From the NCBI GenBank assembly GCA_040905685.1, contig JBBDRB010000113.1, positions 1 through 64,000 of the forward strand: DNA of 64,000 bases, written 5' to 3'. Position 1 is the first letter of the stretch. Every line of letters begins with the position of its first letter. The position numbers were made by a program, and so were the translations under genes. The notes beneath the pieces were generated by a model. It ran no database searches and was not told the DNA's origin. It saw nothing but the letters and a program-made list of their open reading frames with translations. The stretch is from JBBDMU01 sp040905685. GTDB lineage: Bacteria > Bacteroidota > Rhodothermia > Balneolales > Natronogracilivirgulaceae. This document shows positions 19,585-27,251 of the stretch, piece after piece.

Positions 19585-20229
19585 TTATACGAGCCTCTCG
19601 TAGTTCAGATCCTCCCTGCAGGATTCCATCCTCAGGCGAACCAACAGTTCATTCAGCGTGTCCTCAAGGGCGAGGGTTTTGTTGTTCCGGGTCAGGTGTT
19701 GCTCTATTCTGACGGGGTTTCCGGTCTTGATGAATAAATCGGGTTTGTCTGAAAAAAGCGTATGCTGGTGCAGGGCGATGGGCACGAAATCAACTCCTTC
19801 ACAACGCTCATGGAGCAAGCCGATGCCCTTTTCGAAGCGGAGCGGCATGCTGGGATCGGAAATAACCCCCTGCGGATAAATAAACACGGAAGTGCCTTTC
19901 TGCTTTAACAGCTCCGCGGTATACAGCAGGGCAGCGACGGCTTTCCTGGAACGGGTCCGGTCGATGGGATAAGCCCCTATTTTTTTAAAAAATGGATGCT
20001 TTTCCAATTGCCGGCTATCCATAACAGCCTTGGCCTGCTGATGGAAGCGAAATTCATTCAGCAGCAGGGGAACCAGCCCGTCCCACCAGGAATTATGATT
20101 GAGGAAATACAGCGTGGCATGGCCGGTGCCGGGGTAATAATGCTGATCCAGCCACACCCGCCTGAACCTGCGGTAAAACAGCAGGTTCACATAATACCGG
20201 AAAAAAAAGATAAAAAGGGGAGATATCAT
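19585..20229 (-). CDS. PlsC-like lysophospholipid/glycerol acyltransferase
   Basis: A 214-aa protein with the acyltransferase motif HNSWWD (H-x4-D) near residue 44 and a variant of the second motif, YPQGVISDP, in place of FPEGTRS. One N-terminal hydrophobic segment suggests association with the inner membrane. The canonical role is acylation of lysophosphatidic acid. A divergent copy next to a CrtC homologue could instead acylate a carotenoid sugar, but that is inference. It converges with the CrtC-like gene and is divergent from the methyltransferase gene. Confidence 0.82.
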   Translation of the reverse strand: MISPLFIFFFRYYVNLLFYRRFRRVWLDQHYYPGTGHATLYFLNHNSWWDGLVPLLLNEFRFHQQAKAVMDSRQLEKHPFFKKIGAYPIDRTRSRKAVAALLYTAELLKQKGTSVFIYPQGVISDPSMPLRFEKGIGLLHERCEGVDFVPIALHQHTLFSDKPDLFIKTGNPVRIEQHLTRNNKTLALEDTLNELLVRLRMESCREDLNYERLV

Positions 20230-20300
20230 GAATCGTAATTTTGTACATTTACCGCATACGCCCGCTTAACTAATCATAGTAAAAACACCTTACAATTCAT

Positions 20301-20933
20301 ATGCCTCTTATTGACCCTGATCTCAGCCGGTATGCCTATGAACATACCACGCCTGAATCTTCCCTGTTAACGCAACTGATAGAAAAGACGCAGAGCGAGC
20401 TTGAATACAGCGAAATGCTCAGCGGTCGGGTGGAGGGCCGGTTTCTGTCTATGCTGGTAAAGATAAGCGGTGCCAGGAATATACTGGAAATCGGCATGTT
20501 CACCGGGTTTTCAGCATTAATGATGGCTGAGGCCCTGCCCCCGGGTGGAAAGATCATCACCTGCGATGTCAACGAGTATTACGCTGGAATCGCCCGAAGC
20601 TTCTTTGAGCGCAGTCCCCACGCGGATAGAATCGAGGTCCGGATCGGTAAGGCCGTCGAAACGATACCATCGCTTTCCGGACCCTTTGATCTGGCCTTCA
20701 TCGATGCCGATAAGGACCTTTATCCCGATTATTATAAACTGATCCTTCCGAAAATTTCAGAAGGCGGGATGATTATCCTGGATAACGCCCTGAGGTCCGG
20801 CGAGGTTCTCAAGCCGGAAACCAGGCAGGCTAAAGCCATCGACAGGGTGAACAAAATGATACAGCAGGATGACGACGTTGAAAATGTTTTACTGACCGTA
20901 CGGGACGGCATACAGCTGGTCCGGAAAAAATAA
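20301..20933 (+). CDS. SAM-dependent O-methyltransferase, CCoAOMT-like
   Basis: A 210-aa class I methyltransferase of the caffeoyl-CoA/catechol O-methyltransferase family (Methyltransf_3). SAM motif I is ILEIGMFTGFSALMMAEALP near residue 56. The metal-binding/active-site run is FDLAFIDADKDLYPDYY with the later LDNALRSGEV. The substrate is unknown and is probably a small catechol-like molecule. The minus-strand toxin gene ends 7 bases after its stop. Confidence 0.9.
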   Translation: MPLIDPDLSRYAYEHTTPESSLLTQLIEKTQSELEYSEMLSGRVEGRFLSMLVKISGARNILEIGMFTGFSALMMAEALPPGGKIITCDVNEYYAGIARSFFERSPHADRIEVRIGKAVETIPSLSGPFDLAFIDADKDLYPDYYKLILPKISEGGMIILDNALRSGEVLKPETRQAKAIDRVNKMIQQDDDVENVLLTVRDGIQLVRKK

Positions 20934-20940
20934 TGACCTC

Positions 20941-21315
20941 TTAACCCAGGCCCAGCAGCAAAGACAGGGTTTCCTCAACTTCATCCATTTTGGCAGGAGA
21001 GGCCAGGCCGGCAAAGGTCTGTACCCGGTCCAGCGGGATCAACCTGATGTTTTCACATTGTATATAACCGGATCGTTTGATATCGACATCCTTCCGGTCG
21101 ATCGGAATATGGGACACTATTCCCAGGTTTTCAAATTCTATGGGGACTACGATTAAAATATCCGCACTTCCAGCGTTGATCTGATCAACGGAGATGACCA
21201 GACAAGGCCGCGTGACCATGGTCTGATGATTTTTGGGAGGATCAAGCTGGGCCCACCATATTTCGCCCCGGGACGGCCTCCGCTCAGGGGCAGGGGATGA
21301 CTTCTTTGCTATCAT
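20941..21315 (-). CDS. MazF/PemK-family toxin
   Basis: A 124-aa endoribonuclease-type toxin. It has the conserved opening RGEIWWAQLDPP, the line TRPCLVISVDQINAG and a C-terminal region ending RLIPLDRVQTFAG. MazF enzymes cut single-stranded mRNA at short motifs. Its start overlaps the stop of the upstream antitoxin gene by 4 bases, the classical antitoxin-first layout. The promoter should lie upstream of the antitoxin and is normally autorepressed. Confidence 0.9.
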   Translation of the reverse strand: MIAKKSSPAPERRPSRGEIWWAQLDPPKNHQTMVTRPCLVISVDQINAGSADILIVVPIEFENLGIVSHIPIDRKDVDIKRSGYIQCENIRLIPLDRVQTFAGLASPAKMDEVEETLSLLLGLG

Positions 21316-21572
21316 TCTTTTATACCTACTTTTATACCCAGGCTTTTTCTTCGTTTTTGATCCTGTATTATTTCCTCTTCGGCTTTTGCAGCCTCCCTGA
21401 CCTCTTTCAGGCGCTGGTTGGACTTATTAAAATCCTCATAAAACAGATCTTTACGCATCTCATTAACGGCCAGATCGAATACTTCAAACAGTTTGAGACC
21501 CTGGTCCCGGGCTATTTTTTTTGCCAGCGTATGGGTCCGGCGGCTTATGCGGGTCGTAATAACTTCACTCAT
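21312..21572 (-). CDS. Antitoxin of the MazF-type module
   Basis: An 86-aa protein directly upstream of, and overlapping, the MazF-like toxin. Residues 1-45 (TTRISRRTHTLAKKIARDQG) look like a small DNA-binding domain, probably ribbon-helix-helix. Residues 50-86 are a charged helical tail that should wrap the toxin. The assignment rests mostly on position and size. It does not resemble the AbrB-fold MazE of E. coli. Confidence 0.75.
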   Translation of the reverse strand: MSEVITTRISRRTHTLAKKIARDQGLKLFEVFDLAVNEMRKDLFYEDFNKSNQRLKEVREAAKAEEEIIQDQKRRKSLGIKVGIKE

Positions 21573-21787
21573 AATAGAAATATATTAGGTAGGGGTTAAG
21601 ATGTTTAAATCTCTTAATTTTTTTCTTGCATTGCAAGTGAACAAGATAAAGCCGGTAAAATCGAATGAAGGAAACTTTATAATTTTATCTAAGAATAAGT
21701 ATCTTTAAGGCTGTTTCCGGAATAAGACCTGAGGTTAATCCGTTACATGGATTTTGATTTTAAACCTGAATACGATTCGTATTTATT

Positions 21788-21961
21788 ATGCTTAAAGTTC
21801 CTCAACATAAAAAATTTAATTATCAGTACCGGTATTTTAAACCTACACGTTCTAATCCGGGCAGACGAATAAAATTTAAGCGAATTTCAAGGCGCGGGCA
21901 GGCCGGGTCCATTCTATTGTATGCATTATTGTTAAGTTTCGTACTCTGGCTTCTGGTATAA
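21788..21961 (+). CDS. Small basic membrane protein upstream of mutL
   Basis: A 57-aa frame: a strongly basic N-terminal part with the line HKKFNYQYRYFKP, then RRIKFKRISRRG, and one C-terminal membrane segment (about 41-57). Two things support it as a gene: the ATG-to-stop frame fits a 415-base stretch otherwise empty, and similar small KKFNY-type proteins occur beside mutL in Flavobacteria, sometimes mislabelled as a riboflavin synthase subunit. The latter is from memory and unchecked. The function is unknown. It would lie just upstream of mutL on the same strand. Confidence 0.6.
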   Translation: MLKVPQHKKFNYQYRYFKPTRSNPGRRIKFKRISRRGQAGSILLYALLLSFVLWLLV

Positions 21962-21999
21962 GCCGTATCACCCCATTTTCATAGTTTAAGGAGATAATC

Positions 22000-23760
22000 G
22001 TTAAGTCCATCATCAAAACTCTGCCGCCGGAGATAGCCAATAAGATTGCGGCCGGAGAAGTTGTGCAACGCCCGGGTTCGGTTGTTAAAGAATTGCTCGA
22101 TAACGCTGTCGATTCCGGGGCCGGCCACATTAAGGTCATCGTTCAAAATGCGGGACGAACGCTTGTTCAGGTCATCGATGACGGCAGCGGAATGTCGAAA
22201 GAGGATATTCCATTTTGCTTTTTACGGCATGCGACCTCAAAGATTCATACGGCCGAAGACCTATACAACATTCGCACTCTTGGCTTTCGCGGTGAGGCCA
22301 TGGCCTCCATTGCTTCGGTCTCCCAGATAACATTAACGACCAAGCGCATGGAAGACGAAAGCGCACATGAATACGAAGCCTGGGGAGAAGAGGTAAAGCG
22401 GTTTGAACCGGCTGCTGCCGACAACGGGACTTCCGTAGCGGTGAGAAACCTGTTTTTTAATGTACCTGCACGCCGGGCTTTTTTAAAAACCGATGCTACC
22501 GAGTTCAGGCATATTCTCATCACATTCCAGCAAATTGCTCTGGCCAATCAGCATATTGGTTTTGAGCTTATAGACGGTTCCGATGTGATCTACCGTCTGC
22601 CTGCCCAGCCGCTGCATCAGCGAATAGCCGATGTATTCGGAAAGCGGTACAAGGCCAGCCTCATACCCCTTGAGGAAAAAACCAGCATAGTCTCCCTGAG
22701 GGGATACATCGCCGATCCGAAACTGACCAAGAAAAGCAGGGGGGAGCAGTTTTTGTTTGTTAATGGCAGGCCCTTTATGCACAGACACTTGAACTATATC
22801 ATCCAAAATATTTATACCAACTGGATACGTCCTGATGAATATGCATTTTACGCCTTGTTTTATGAAATAAAGCCGGAACTGATCGACGTGAATGTCCATC
22901 CGGCCAAACTGGAAATCAAGTTTGAGGATGAACGCGGTGTGGCCGCCTTAACCCGCTCCATTATCAATAAGGCTTTGAACGAACGCATGCAGGTTCCGTC
23001 AATGGAAAAGCTGTCGGACGGGGATTATCAGGGCTATCAGAGGAAAAATGATTTCGAGGCGGGCTTTTCCCCGCAACGATCTTCCAAGCTCCGCCCTGAT
23101 CTTACGGCATCTTTATACGGCAATACGGTCTCTGAAGCGAAAACTGACGGAGCCGGAACGCAGAACCAGCCCGGATTGAATCTGGACAGCAAAAAAACAG
23201 GGGATGGGTTCTGGCAGCTTCACGATCAGTATATTTTGTCACAGACTCTCAGCGGCATATGCATGGTTGACCAGCATGCTGCACACAAGCGCATTATCTA
23301 TGAAAAAGCGATTCATGCTTCGGAAAGCGGACTGCCCAGTACCCAGCAGCTGCTGTTTCCCCAGTCGGTTGAGTTTTCAGCCTCCGATTTTATTCTGCTC
23401 AAAGAGCTCCGGCCGGATATGGAGCGAATGGGCTTTAACCTGCAGCTTTTAAGCGGCAACACGGCCATGATAATCGGATTGCCTGCCGATATTCAGGTGG
23501 GCAATGAACGGCACCTGCTAGAATCCATTCTTCAGCAGTACCAAAGCCTGTCGGCGGGCATGAAACTGAACGGCCGCGAGAAGCTGGCCCTGGCCCTGGC
23601 CAACCGGTCGGCCATTCCCAAAGGCAGGAAATTAACCCAGCTTGAAATGGATGACCTGATGGACCAGTTGTTTTCCTGTGAAGAGCCTTACTTTGATCCT
23701 ATGAAAAAGCCTACGATTTTGTACATTCCACTGGATGAAATCCGTTCAAGGTTTAGTTAG
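22000..23760 (+). CDS. mutL: DNA mismatch repair protein MutL, non-canonical start
   Basis: MutL couples MutS mismatch recognition to strand removal. The GHKL ATPase domain is intact: LPPEIANKIAAGEV, KELLDNAVDSGA, DDGSGM and TLGFRGEAM. The conserved N-terminus is encoded from about 22000, but no ATG, GTG or TTG precedes it in frame before a TAG at 21982. AAGGAG at 21988-21993 sits six bases before a GTT at 22000, which I mark as the likely start (586 aa). The next GTG, at 22063, would cut off IAAGE. The C-terminal endonuclease motif is altered (DQHAAHKR, Glu to Lys), and the CPHGRP-type zinc motif reads FDPMKKP. Confidence 0.88.
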   Translation, partial: VKSIIKTLPPEIANKIAAGEVVQRPGSVVKELLDNAVDSGAGHIKVIVQNAGRTLVQVIDDGSGMSKEDIPFCFLRHATSKIHTAEDLYNIRTLGFRGEAMASIASVSQITLTTKRMEDESAHEYEAWGEEVKRFEPAAADNGTSVAVRNLFFNVPARRAFLKTDATEFRHILITFQQIALANQHIGFELIDGSDVIYRLPAQPLHQRIADVFGKRYKASLIPLEEKTSIVSLRGYIADPKLTKKSRGEQFLFVNGRPFMHRHLNYIIQNIYTNWIRPDEYAFYALFYEIKPELIDVNVHPAKLEIKFEDERGVAALTRSIINKALNERMQVPSMEKLSDGDYQGYQRKNDFEAGFSPQRSSKLRPDLTASLYGNTVSEAKTDGAGTQNQPGLNLDSKKTGDGFWQLHDQYILSQTLSGICMVDQHAAHKRIIYEKAIHASESGLPSTQQLLFPQSVEFSASDFILLKELRPDMERMGFNLQLLSGNTAMIIGLPADIQVGNERHLLESILQQYQSLSAGMKLNGREKLALALANRSAIPKGRKLTQLEMDDLMDQLFSCEEPYFDPMKKPTILYIPLDEIRSRFS

Positions 23761-23773
23761 GTTAAGGGACATC

Positions 23774-24889
23774 ATGAATATACTGGCTCTGGAGCCTTTT
23801 CTCGGTGGATCGCACAAGGCTTTTTTAGAAGGCCTGGCCCGGTACTCCCGGCATAATGTCATAGCCCTGACCATGAGTGACCGGAATTGGAAATGGCGGA
23901 TGAACGGTGGGGCCGTTACCCTGGCGGGCAGGACCCATGAGATCAAAGAACCCATTGACCTGGTCCTGGCAAGCAGCATGACCAATCTGCCGGCATTTGT
24001 TGCCTTAACCAATCCCAGGTTTGCCCATACGCCGGTGATCATGTACATGCATGAAAATCAGCTTACCCAGCCGCTGCCCGACGGGGAGGAGCGTGATTTG
24101 ACTTTCTGTTATATTAACTTCCTGAGTGTTCTGGTGGCCGATAAGGTGCTCTTTAATTCTCACTTTCACCGGCAGTCTTTCCTTTCCGAGTTACCGGGGT
24201 TTCTGGATAAATTTCCCGATTATCATCAAACCGAGTCCATTAAGAGCGTGAACGAAAAAAGCTCGGTGCTGCATCCCGGGCTGGACCTGAAAGTGCTTGG
24301 TGATCAAAAAAGCAAGCGGGAACCGAATAAGAAGCCGGTCATCGTATGGAATCAGCGTTGGTCTTTCGACAAAGACCCCGAAAAATTTTTCCGGATCATA
24401 AACCGGCTTGACGATACCGACTGTGAATTCGATCTGATACTGGCCGGTGATGACAAGCACGATAAATGGGAAGTATTTGAAAAGGCCCGTGAGCGCTACG
24501 CTAATAAAATTATTCATTATGGCTATGTCGATGATGTGGAAACCTACGCCAGCTTGCTTGACAGGGGGGATGTTGTCGTATCCACGGCCCGGTATGAATT
24601 CTTCTGTGTGGCTATCATGGAGGCTATTTACGGCGGTTGTCATCCGCTGCTTCCGACCGGGCTGACGTATCCTGAACTGATGCCGGAAACGCTCCGGGAA
24701 CCGCTGCTGCACGGACCGGTATTTTACGATAGCGAAGATGATTTGTTCCACAAACTTCGTGATATCCTGCTCGGCAGGCACAAGCTGCTTCCCCGCTCCA
24801 CGCTGCAGGGGATCAACCGCCATATGGACTGGGGTCATGCTGTCGATACATTCGACGATTTATTTGAGAGCCTTTTACGTGCCCAGTAG
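23774..24889 (+). CDS. Probable tRNA-queuosine alpha-mannosyltransferase (DUF3524)
   Basis: A 371-aa GT4-like glycosyltransferase with the DUF3524 N-terminal domain: NILALEPFLGGSHKAFLEGL, then MSDRNWKWRMNGGA. The C-terminal Rossmann half has VWNQRWSFDKDPEKFF and VSTARYEFFCVAIMEAIYGG. This family includes the enzyme that mannosylates queuosine in tRNA-Asp (GTDC1 type). The bacterial role is inferred from homology. The start at 23774 lies 13 bases after the mutL stop, and an earlier in-frame ATG would overlap mutL. queE elsewhere in the window agrees with queuosine synthesis. The contig ends 4 bases after its stop. Confidence 0.82.
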   Translation: MNILALEPFLGGSHKAFLEGLARYSRHNVIALTMSDRNWKWRMNGGAVTLAGRTHEIKEPIDLVLASSMTNLPAFVALTNPRFAHTPVIMYMHENQLTQPLPDGEERDLTFCYINFLSVLVADKVLFNSHFHRQSFLSELPGFLDKFPDYHQTESIKSVNEKSSVLHPGLDLKVLGDQKSKREPNKKPVIVWNQRWSFDKDPEKFFRIINRLDDTDCEFDLILAGDDKHDKWEVFEKARERYANKIIHYGYVDDVETYASLLDRGDVVVSTARYEFFCVAIMEAIYGGCHPLLPTGLTYPELMPETLREPLLHGPVFYDSEDDLFHKLRDILLGRHKLLPRSTLQGINRHMDWGHAVDTFDDLFESLLRAQ

Positions 24890-24893
24890 CTGT

Positions 24894-24993
24894 NNNNNNN
24901 NNNNNNNNNNNNNNNNNNNNNNNNNNNNNNNNNNNNNNNNNNNNNNNNNNNNNNNNNNNNNNNNNNNNNNNNNNNNNNNNNNNNNNNNNNNNN
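24894..24993. other. Scaffold gap of 100 N
   Basis: Exactly 100 undetermined bases, the usual placeholder for a gap of unknown size. Left of it the sequence ends just after the glycosyltransferase gene. Right of it the sequence resumes inside an arsC fragment on the minus strand. Whatever encodes the C-terminal half of ArsC, and possibly more genes, is missing. Confidence 0.99.
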
Positions 24994-25089
24994 TATCATC
25001 CACCGAAACGGATTCATGAACAGACAGATCATAACCGATCTCTTTCATGGCTTCAATTGCCCTGGGGTTGACGATTCCCGATGGCCGGG
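24994..25089 (-). pseudogene. arsC: Arsenate reductase (LMW-phosphatase type) fragment
   Basis: About 31 residues (RPSGIVNPRAIEAMKEIGYD, then LSVHESVSVDD) match the middle of thioredoxin-type arsenate reductase. The first 40 or so residues, including the catalytic CTGNSCRS loop, are absent. The fragment runs in frame straight out of truncated acr3 sequence and then into the gap. The join lies near 25084-25092. It may be a true deletion fusion or an assembly error at a contig edge. Confidence 0.7.
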
Positions 25090-25385
25090 GTCCGAGGATC
25101 CAGTTTAAAAACAGGGAAAAGCCGACTACCCTTAAATTGGTAAAAACTTTGCCCAGATGTTCATATCTTACCTTGGCGAGCGGCGGATACATCATCACAA
25201 TAAAGGCCGATTGCAATGGGGATATTAGTTGTTCCAACCTGAAACCGGCTCATAAAGCTTTCCACATCAGGGATCAGATTGCCGAGCGTAACACCCAGAC
25301 CCATAGCCAGGAATATCCATAATGTTAGAAAACGGTCCAGCAGCGACAGTTTTTCCTTAGCAGGAACTTCTATAGTATGAGACAT
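25090..25385 (-). pseudogene. acr3: ACR3 arsenite efflux transporter, frameshifted and truncated
   Basis: The 5' part encodes a clear ACR3 N-terminus (LSLLDRFLTLWIFLAMGLG, then TTNIPIAIGL). One extra base in the AAA run near 25202-25204 throws it out of frame. The following ACR3 sequence (IVMMYPPLAKV, LRVVGFSLFLNWILGP) continues in another frame. After NWILGP the remaining 250 or so residues are missing, and ArsC sequence follows directly. As read it cannot make a transporter. The gene starts 1 base after the arsM stop, so it belonged to an arsR-arsM-acr3-arsC operon. Confidence 0.82.
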
Positions 25386-25386
25386 A

Positions 25387-26193
25387 TCAGGATTTTTCCG
25401 CATAAACGGTAATGCTTGTTATTCCTGATTCGCCCTCTTTATACTGTTTTATCTCTTCACTGTTAAGGTAATCGTTAAGAATGTCATCCGGAATGGTAAT
25501 ATCTTTCTCTTTCTGAAGTGCTATGTTCTTAAAACCGGCATCTTTAATGATGCCAAGATAATCCTCTTTACGGATGGCTCCTGATATGCATCCGGTGTAC
25601 ATGGAAGCGGCGTGATGCAGTTTCTCAGGCAGCTTTCCGGTCAATACAATGTCGGAAATGCTGAAATGCTTGCCTGGTTTTAAGATTCGGTTGATTTCAC
25701 GGAAAGCATTGGGCTTATGGGGAACGAGGTTCAGCACACAATTGCTCACGACAACATCGGCTGTGGAAGAGGGAAGAGGGATCTCTTCGATTTCCCCAAG
25801 ATGAAATTCAATATTCGTGTAGCCCAGCTTTTCAGCGTTTGTGTGTGCTTTGGCAATCATGGCTTCAGAAAAATCGATGCCGATTACGAGCCCGGAATCT
25901 CCGGTTTCATGCCGGGCAACGAAACAATCGTTTCCTGCTCCCGAGCCGAGGTCTACAACAGTGTCGCCAGGCTTGATTCCGGCAAATTCCGTCGGAAGTC
26001 CGCAACCCAGGCCAAGGTCGGCCTCGGTGCTGTAGCCTTTTAGCGTGGAATAATCATCCGACATGATATTATAGACTTCCGTTGAGCAGCTGCCTGACCC
26101 GCAGCACGAGGATTGATTGGTTTCTTTATCCTGATGAGCAATTTCGGTATACTTTTGCTTAACAAGATCTTTTAATTCGGCTGAATTGGACAT
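25387..26193 (-). CDS. arsM: Arsenite methyltransferase ArsM
   Basis: Methylates As(III) using SAM. The 268-aa protein has SAM motif I VVDLGSGAGNDCFVA and the three Cys expected to bind arsenite: LGLGCGLP, VVSNCVLNL and YTGCISGAI. A Cys-rich stretch SSCCGSGSC lies near residue 28. It is the only gene of the local ars set that reads intact. Upstream is a broken arsR, downstream the broken acr3/arsC. If arsR is truly dead, the gene may be expressed constitutively or not at all. Confidence 0.93.
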   Translation of the reverse strand: MSNSAELKDLVKQKYTEIAHQDKETNQSSCCGSGSCSTEVYNIMSDDYSTLKGYSTEADLGLGCGLPTEFAGIKPGDTVVDLGSGAGNDCFVARHETGDSGLVIGIDFSEAMIAKAHTNAEKLGYTNIEFHLGEIEEIPLPSSTADVVVSNCVLNLVPHKPNAFREINRILKPGKHFSISDIVLTGKLPEKLHHAASMYTGCISGAIRKEDYLGIIKDAGFKNIALQKEKDITIPDDILNDYLNSEEIKQYKEGESGITSITVYAEKS

Positions 26194-26226
26194 GGATTTA
26201 TGATTATGGATTGTGGGTTATATTTT

Positions 26227-26499
26227 TCAGCAGCATTCATTATTTTTTTTCAGCTTATTGGAATTGAAGAACTGGAAAAAGCTTTGTTCAAAAGCTCCAA
26301 ATACTTCGTAATCAATGAAATAGCATGATTTATTCCCATCAACGGTACCTGGATAAGTCCGGCTTTCAGTAATTCCTTAAGGTGCTGAAATACGATAGTT
26401 TTAAGTATTTCAACCCGCGCAGGGTGAGAGATAGCCTTGGCAAAAGCTGCCAGTTCGTTCTCAGAGAGCTGAAACTCGTTTTTTTTTAATTTGTGACAT
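26227..26499 (-). pseudogene. arsR: ArsR-family repressor remnant
   Basis: Read with corrections, this encodes an ArsR repressor: MSQIKKNEFQLSENELAAFA, KAISHPARVEILKTI, QHLKELLKAGLIQ, and DGNKSCYFIDYEVFGAFEQ ending in CC. Three lesions break it. A run of nine T (26479-26487) is one base too long. About 25 residues between LKTI and QHLKE are deleted, including the region of the metal-binding Cys and part of the recognition helix. One base is missing near 26344-26350. Two lesions are at homopolymers, so sequencing error is possible, but the deletion needs another cause. Confidence 0.8.
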
Positions 26500-26578
26500 G
26501 ATGCAAAGCGTTAATTAATCGTTAATATACGATTATTAGATCCCCAATCAAACCCGGAAGGATTAAATAACCGGTCCG

Positions 26579-27091
26579 TCAGGGTGATAGAGAAGACATT
26601 ATGCTTTCCTTATCGGTGAACACAGGTATGACGCTCATGCTGCCGTCCGTTTCGAGTATGACCGCATCCAGGGAACTCATTCCCCCGGAGCCGCTTTGGC
26701 GGACTGTAGCCTGAATTTCATCTACGGTGATGCGTTCCTGTTTCATGACCGCATGCAAATAATTTCCTTTATAGAATAACAAGGTGGGTTCGGATTTGAC
26801 AAACTGTTTGATGATCCGGGACCGCACGGAAAGCCAGGTAATGGCATACTGAAGAAAAATAAGGACGGCAAAGCCAAGCATGCCTTCGGCAAGGGCAATG
26901 TCTTTATTGAGCAGGACGGTCGCAAGGGTTGAACCTAACGCTACGGTAATGATGAAATCAAAGGCGTTCATCTTGGATAAGGTGCGCTTGCCGGAGATCC
27001 TCAGCAGCAGGATCAAACCCGCATAGGCCAGCACACCGATGATGAGTGTTCGTAACAGACTGTTCCAGTTTTCGAAGATGATGTTTTCCAT
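26579..27091 (-). CDS. DUF421 (YetF-like) membrane protein
   Basis: A 170-aa protein with three N-terminal membrane segments and the family signature LLRISGKRTLSKMNAFDFII, followed by VALGSTLATVLLNKD. A C-terminal soluble domain includes DEIQATVRQSGSGGMSSLDAVILE. B. subtilis YetF/YrbG-type proteins are linked to spores and stress, but the mechanism is unknown. I chose the start MENIIFENWN at 27091. An in-frame ATG at 27145 would add 18 residues without a family counterpart. Confidence 0.85.
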   Translation of the reverse strand: MENIIFENWNSLLRTLIIGVLAYAGLILLLRISGKRTLSKMNAFDFIITVALGSTLATVLLNKDIALAEGMLGFAVLIFLQYAITWLSVRSRIIKQFVKSEPTLLFYKGNYLHAVMKQERITVDEIQATVRQSGSGGMSSLDAVILETDGSMSVIPVFTDKESIMSSLSP

Positions 27092-27251
27092 GACAGATGT
27101 ATTAAAAGGGTTCCGGATGCCTGGTTTCTGATGGTCAACATACATAAAGGCTGGATTGGTTCAGTTTAAAATATGTCGTATAATTAATATTATGTAAACT
27201 AATATAAATACAGACCCTTGCCGCACCGCCTCGTTTTGGCCTGCTTTCTTT

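Noticed and set aside
20941..21572. Possible phage-defence island around the MazF-type pair.
   Set aside because: Only a single toxin-antitoxin pair is present; neighbours are ordinary metabolic and repair genes, and no integrase or defence gene is seen.
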